The notes under the pieces: model-generated
What the model saw: only the letters and a program-made list of their open reading frames with translations
What the model was told of the DNA's origin: nothing
The model's database searches: none
Position numbers and translations under genes: made by a program
In this document: positions 63,642-64,000 of the stretch, piece by piece
How positions within the stretch are numbered: the first letter of the stretch is position 1
Layout: every line of letters begins with the position of its first letter
DNA from: CAZFVY01 sp964522665
GTDB taxonomy: Bacteria > Verrucomicrobiota > Verrucomicrobiia > Limisphaerales > CAZFVY01
NCBI GenBank assembly: GCA_964522665.1
Contig: CAZFVY010000019.1
Span: 15,058 to 79,057 of the forward strand
Direction: 5' to 3'
DNA length: 64,000 nt

Positions 63642-63827
63642 ATGAAAACAGGCAGACCAAAATTGCCGGAAGGAAGCCGCAAGCAGCAAATCACTGGCGT
63701 CAGGCTCAGAACAGACGAGAGGACATTGGTCGAGAAGGCCGCCGCAGGTCGTAATCAAAAGCTGTCGGCATGGATCAGGACAACTCTTGTTTCCACGGCC
63801 CATGAGCAGATCGAAGCTCAGCCTTAA
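63642..63827 (+). CDS. Small RHH (MobC/CopG-like) protein of a mobile island
   Basis: A 61-residue protein, ATG at 63642, beginning MKTGRPKLPEG. The core ITGVRLRTDERTLVEKAAAG with KLSAWIRTTL is a ribbon-helix-helix pattern seen in plasmid-mobilisation and integrative-element regulators. The N-terminal GRPKLPEGSRKQ stretch is a frequent DNA-contacting arm. It lies in AT-richer DNA right of a tRNA gene and just after a large palindrome. No relaxase or integrase is visible before the window ends, so transfer is inferred from context. Confidence 0.72.
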   Translation: MKTGRPKLPEGSRKQQITGVRLRTDERTLVEKAAAGRNQKLSAWIRTTLVSTAHEQIEAQP

Positions 63828-63829
63828 TT

Positions 63830-63956
63830 AAACACGCTCAGAATATCGTCACAACCAATTGATTATAAGCATGTTCTTATTTGTTCCGTAAACGGCTATG
63901 AAAAAATGGGCAGCCAACGCTTTGAAGCTCCTGGCCAAAACAATCAGAGCGTGTTT
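63830..63956. repeat. Inverted repeat around the island start
   Basis: AAACACGCTC (63830-63839) and its exact complement GAGCGTGTTT (63947-63956) are 10 bp long, about 107 bp apart, in AT-rich non-coding DNA. An ATAAG-catgtt-CTTAT hairpin lies between them. It may be a binding or recombination site. Confidence 0.4.
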
Positions 63957-64000
63957 TGAAAATGGAAAACGGCTAATCATAAGTAAGTTGCTAATGTTGT
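63898..64000 (+). CDS. Possible gene start, cut by the window edge
   Basis: An open frame of 34 codons starting MKKWAANALKLLAKTIRA runs off the right edge. The lysine-rich start is plausible for an island gene, but there is no good ribosome site, and the length is too short to judge. It crosses the inverted repeat noted at 63947-63956. Confidence 0.25.
   Translation, partial: MKKWAANALKLLAKTIRACFENGKRLIISKLLML

Noticed and set aside
1..64000. CRISPR array or Cas genes.
   Set aside because: No set of short exact repeats with regular unique spacers was seen; the repeat regions found are coding Ig/NHL arrays or single inverted repeats.

Overview
The window is GC-rich, gene-dense bacterial DNA. 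The family mix points to Verrucomicrobiota, probably a Pedosphaera/Limisphaerales-like soil or freshwater lineage: an orphan duplicated-FtsX permease, FG-GAP/ASPIC-UnbV proteins, DUF1573-cytochrome c fusions, very large secreted Ig/NHL/InlB-repeat proteins ending in the STDLTHWT-type C-terminal domain, a cohesin-dockerin protein, a Ser/Thr kinase beside an ECF-like sigma factor, and many secreted glycoside hydrolases. This assignment is inferred from family content; no rRNA gene is present to confirm it.

Layout. 0-8.8 kb: the end of an adenylate cyclase, a membrane-anchored glycoside hydrolase, a P-type proton ATPase, a broken pyruvate kinase relic, a macrolide-exporter-like permease and a multi-pass membrane protein. 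9.3-26 kb: a secreted alpha/beta hydrolase and two very large secreted repeat proteins (1479 and 2993 residues). 26-28.4 kb: a small palindromic element, an atypical protein kinase and an Abi-like HEPN gene lying between two diverged 394-bp direct repeats. 28.5-41.9 kb: a block of secreted or periplasmic proteins comprising three full FG-GAP/UnbV proteins (two in tandem), a DUF1573-cytochrome c protein, a P460-type cytochrome, a cytochrome c-sugar dehydrogenase fusion and a LytTR response regulator. This may be one functional unit. 42.3-53.2 kb: a DUF3037 protein, a kinase-sigma pair, DinB with an SDR, PpnP, an ABC exporter and a frameshifted secreted Ig protein. 53.4-63.1 kb: carbohydrate-related genes (DHDPS-like aldolase, epimerase-like protein, GH36-like and GH20-like hydrolases), an S9 peptidase and a CopG-like antitoxin.

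The right end changes character. At 63186 there is a tRNA-like gene with canonical acceptor, D and T arms and an encoded CCA, but with a 34-nt anticodon loop that folds into an extended hairpin. AT-richer DNA follows, carrying a large palindrome and a small ribbon-helix-helix gene, which looks like the start of a mobile island that continues past the window.

The strongest points for a second look are the Abi-like insertion, the oversized tRNA at the island edge, the UnbV/cytochrome block, the cohesin-dockerin-cohesin protein, the adenylate cyclase lacking its catalytic arginine, and the two relics (pyruvate kinase with an in-frame stop; Ig protein with a C-run frameshift).
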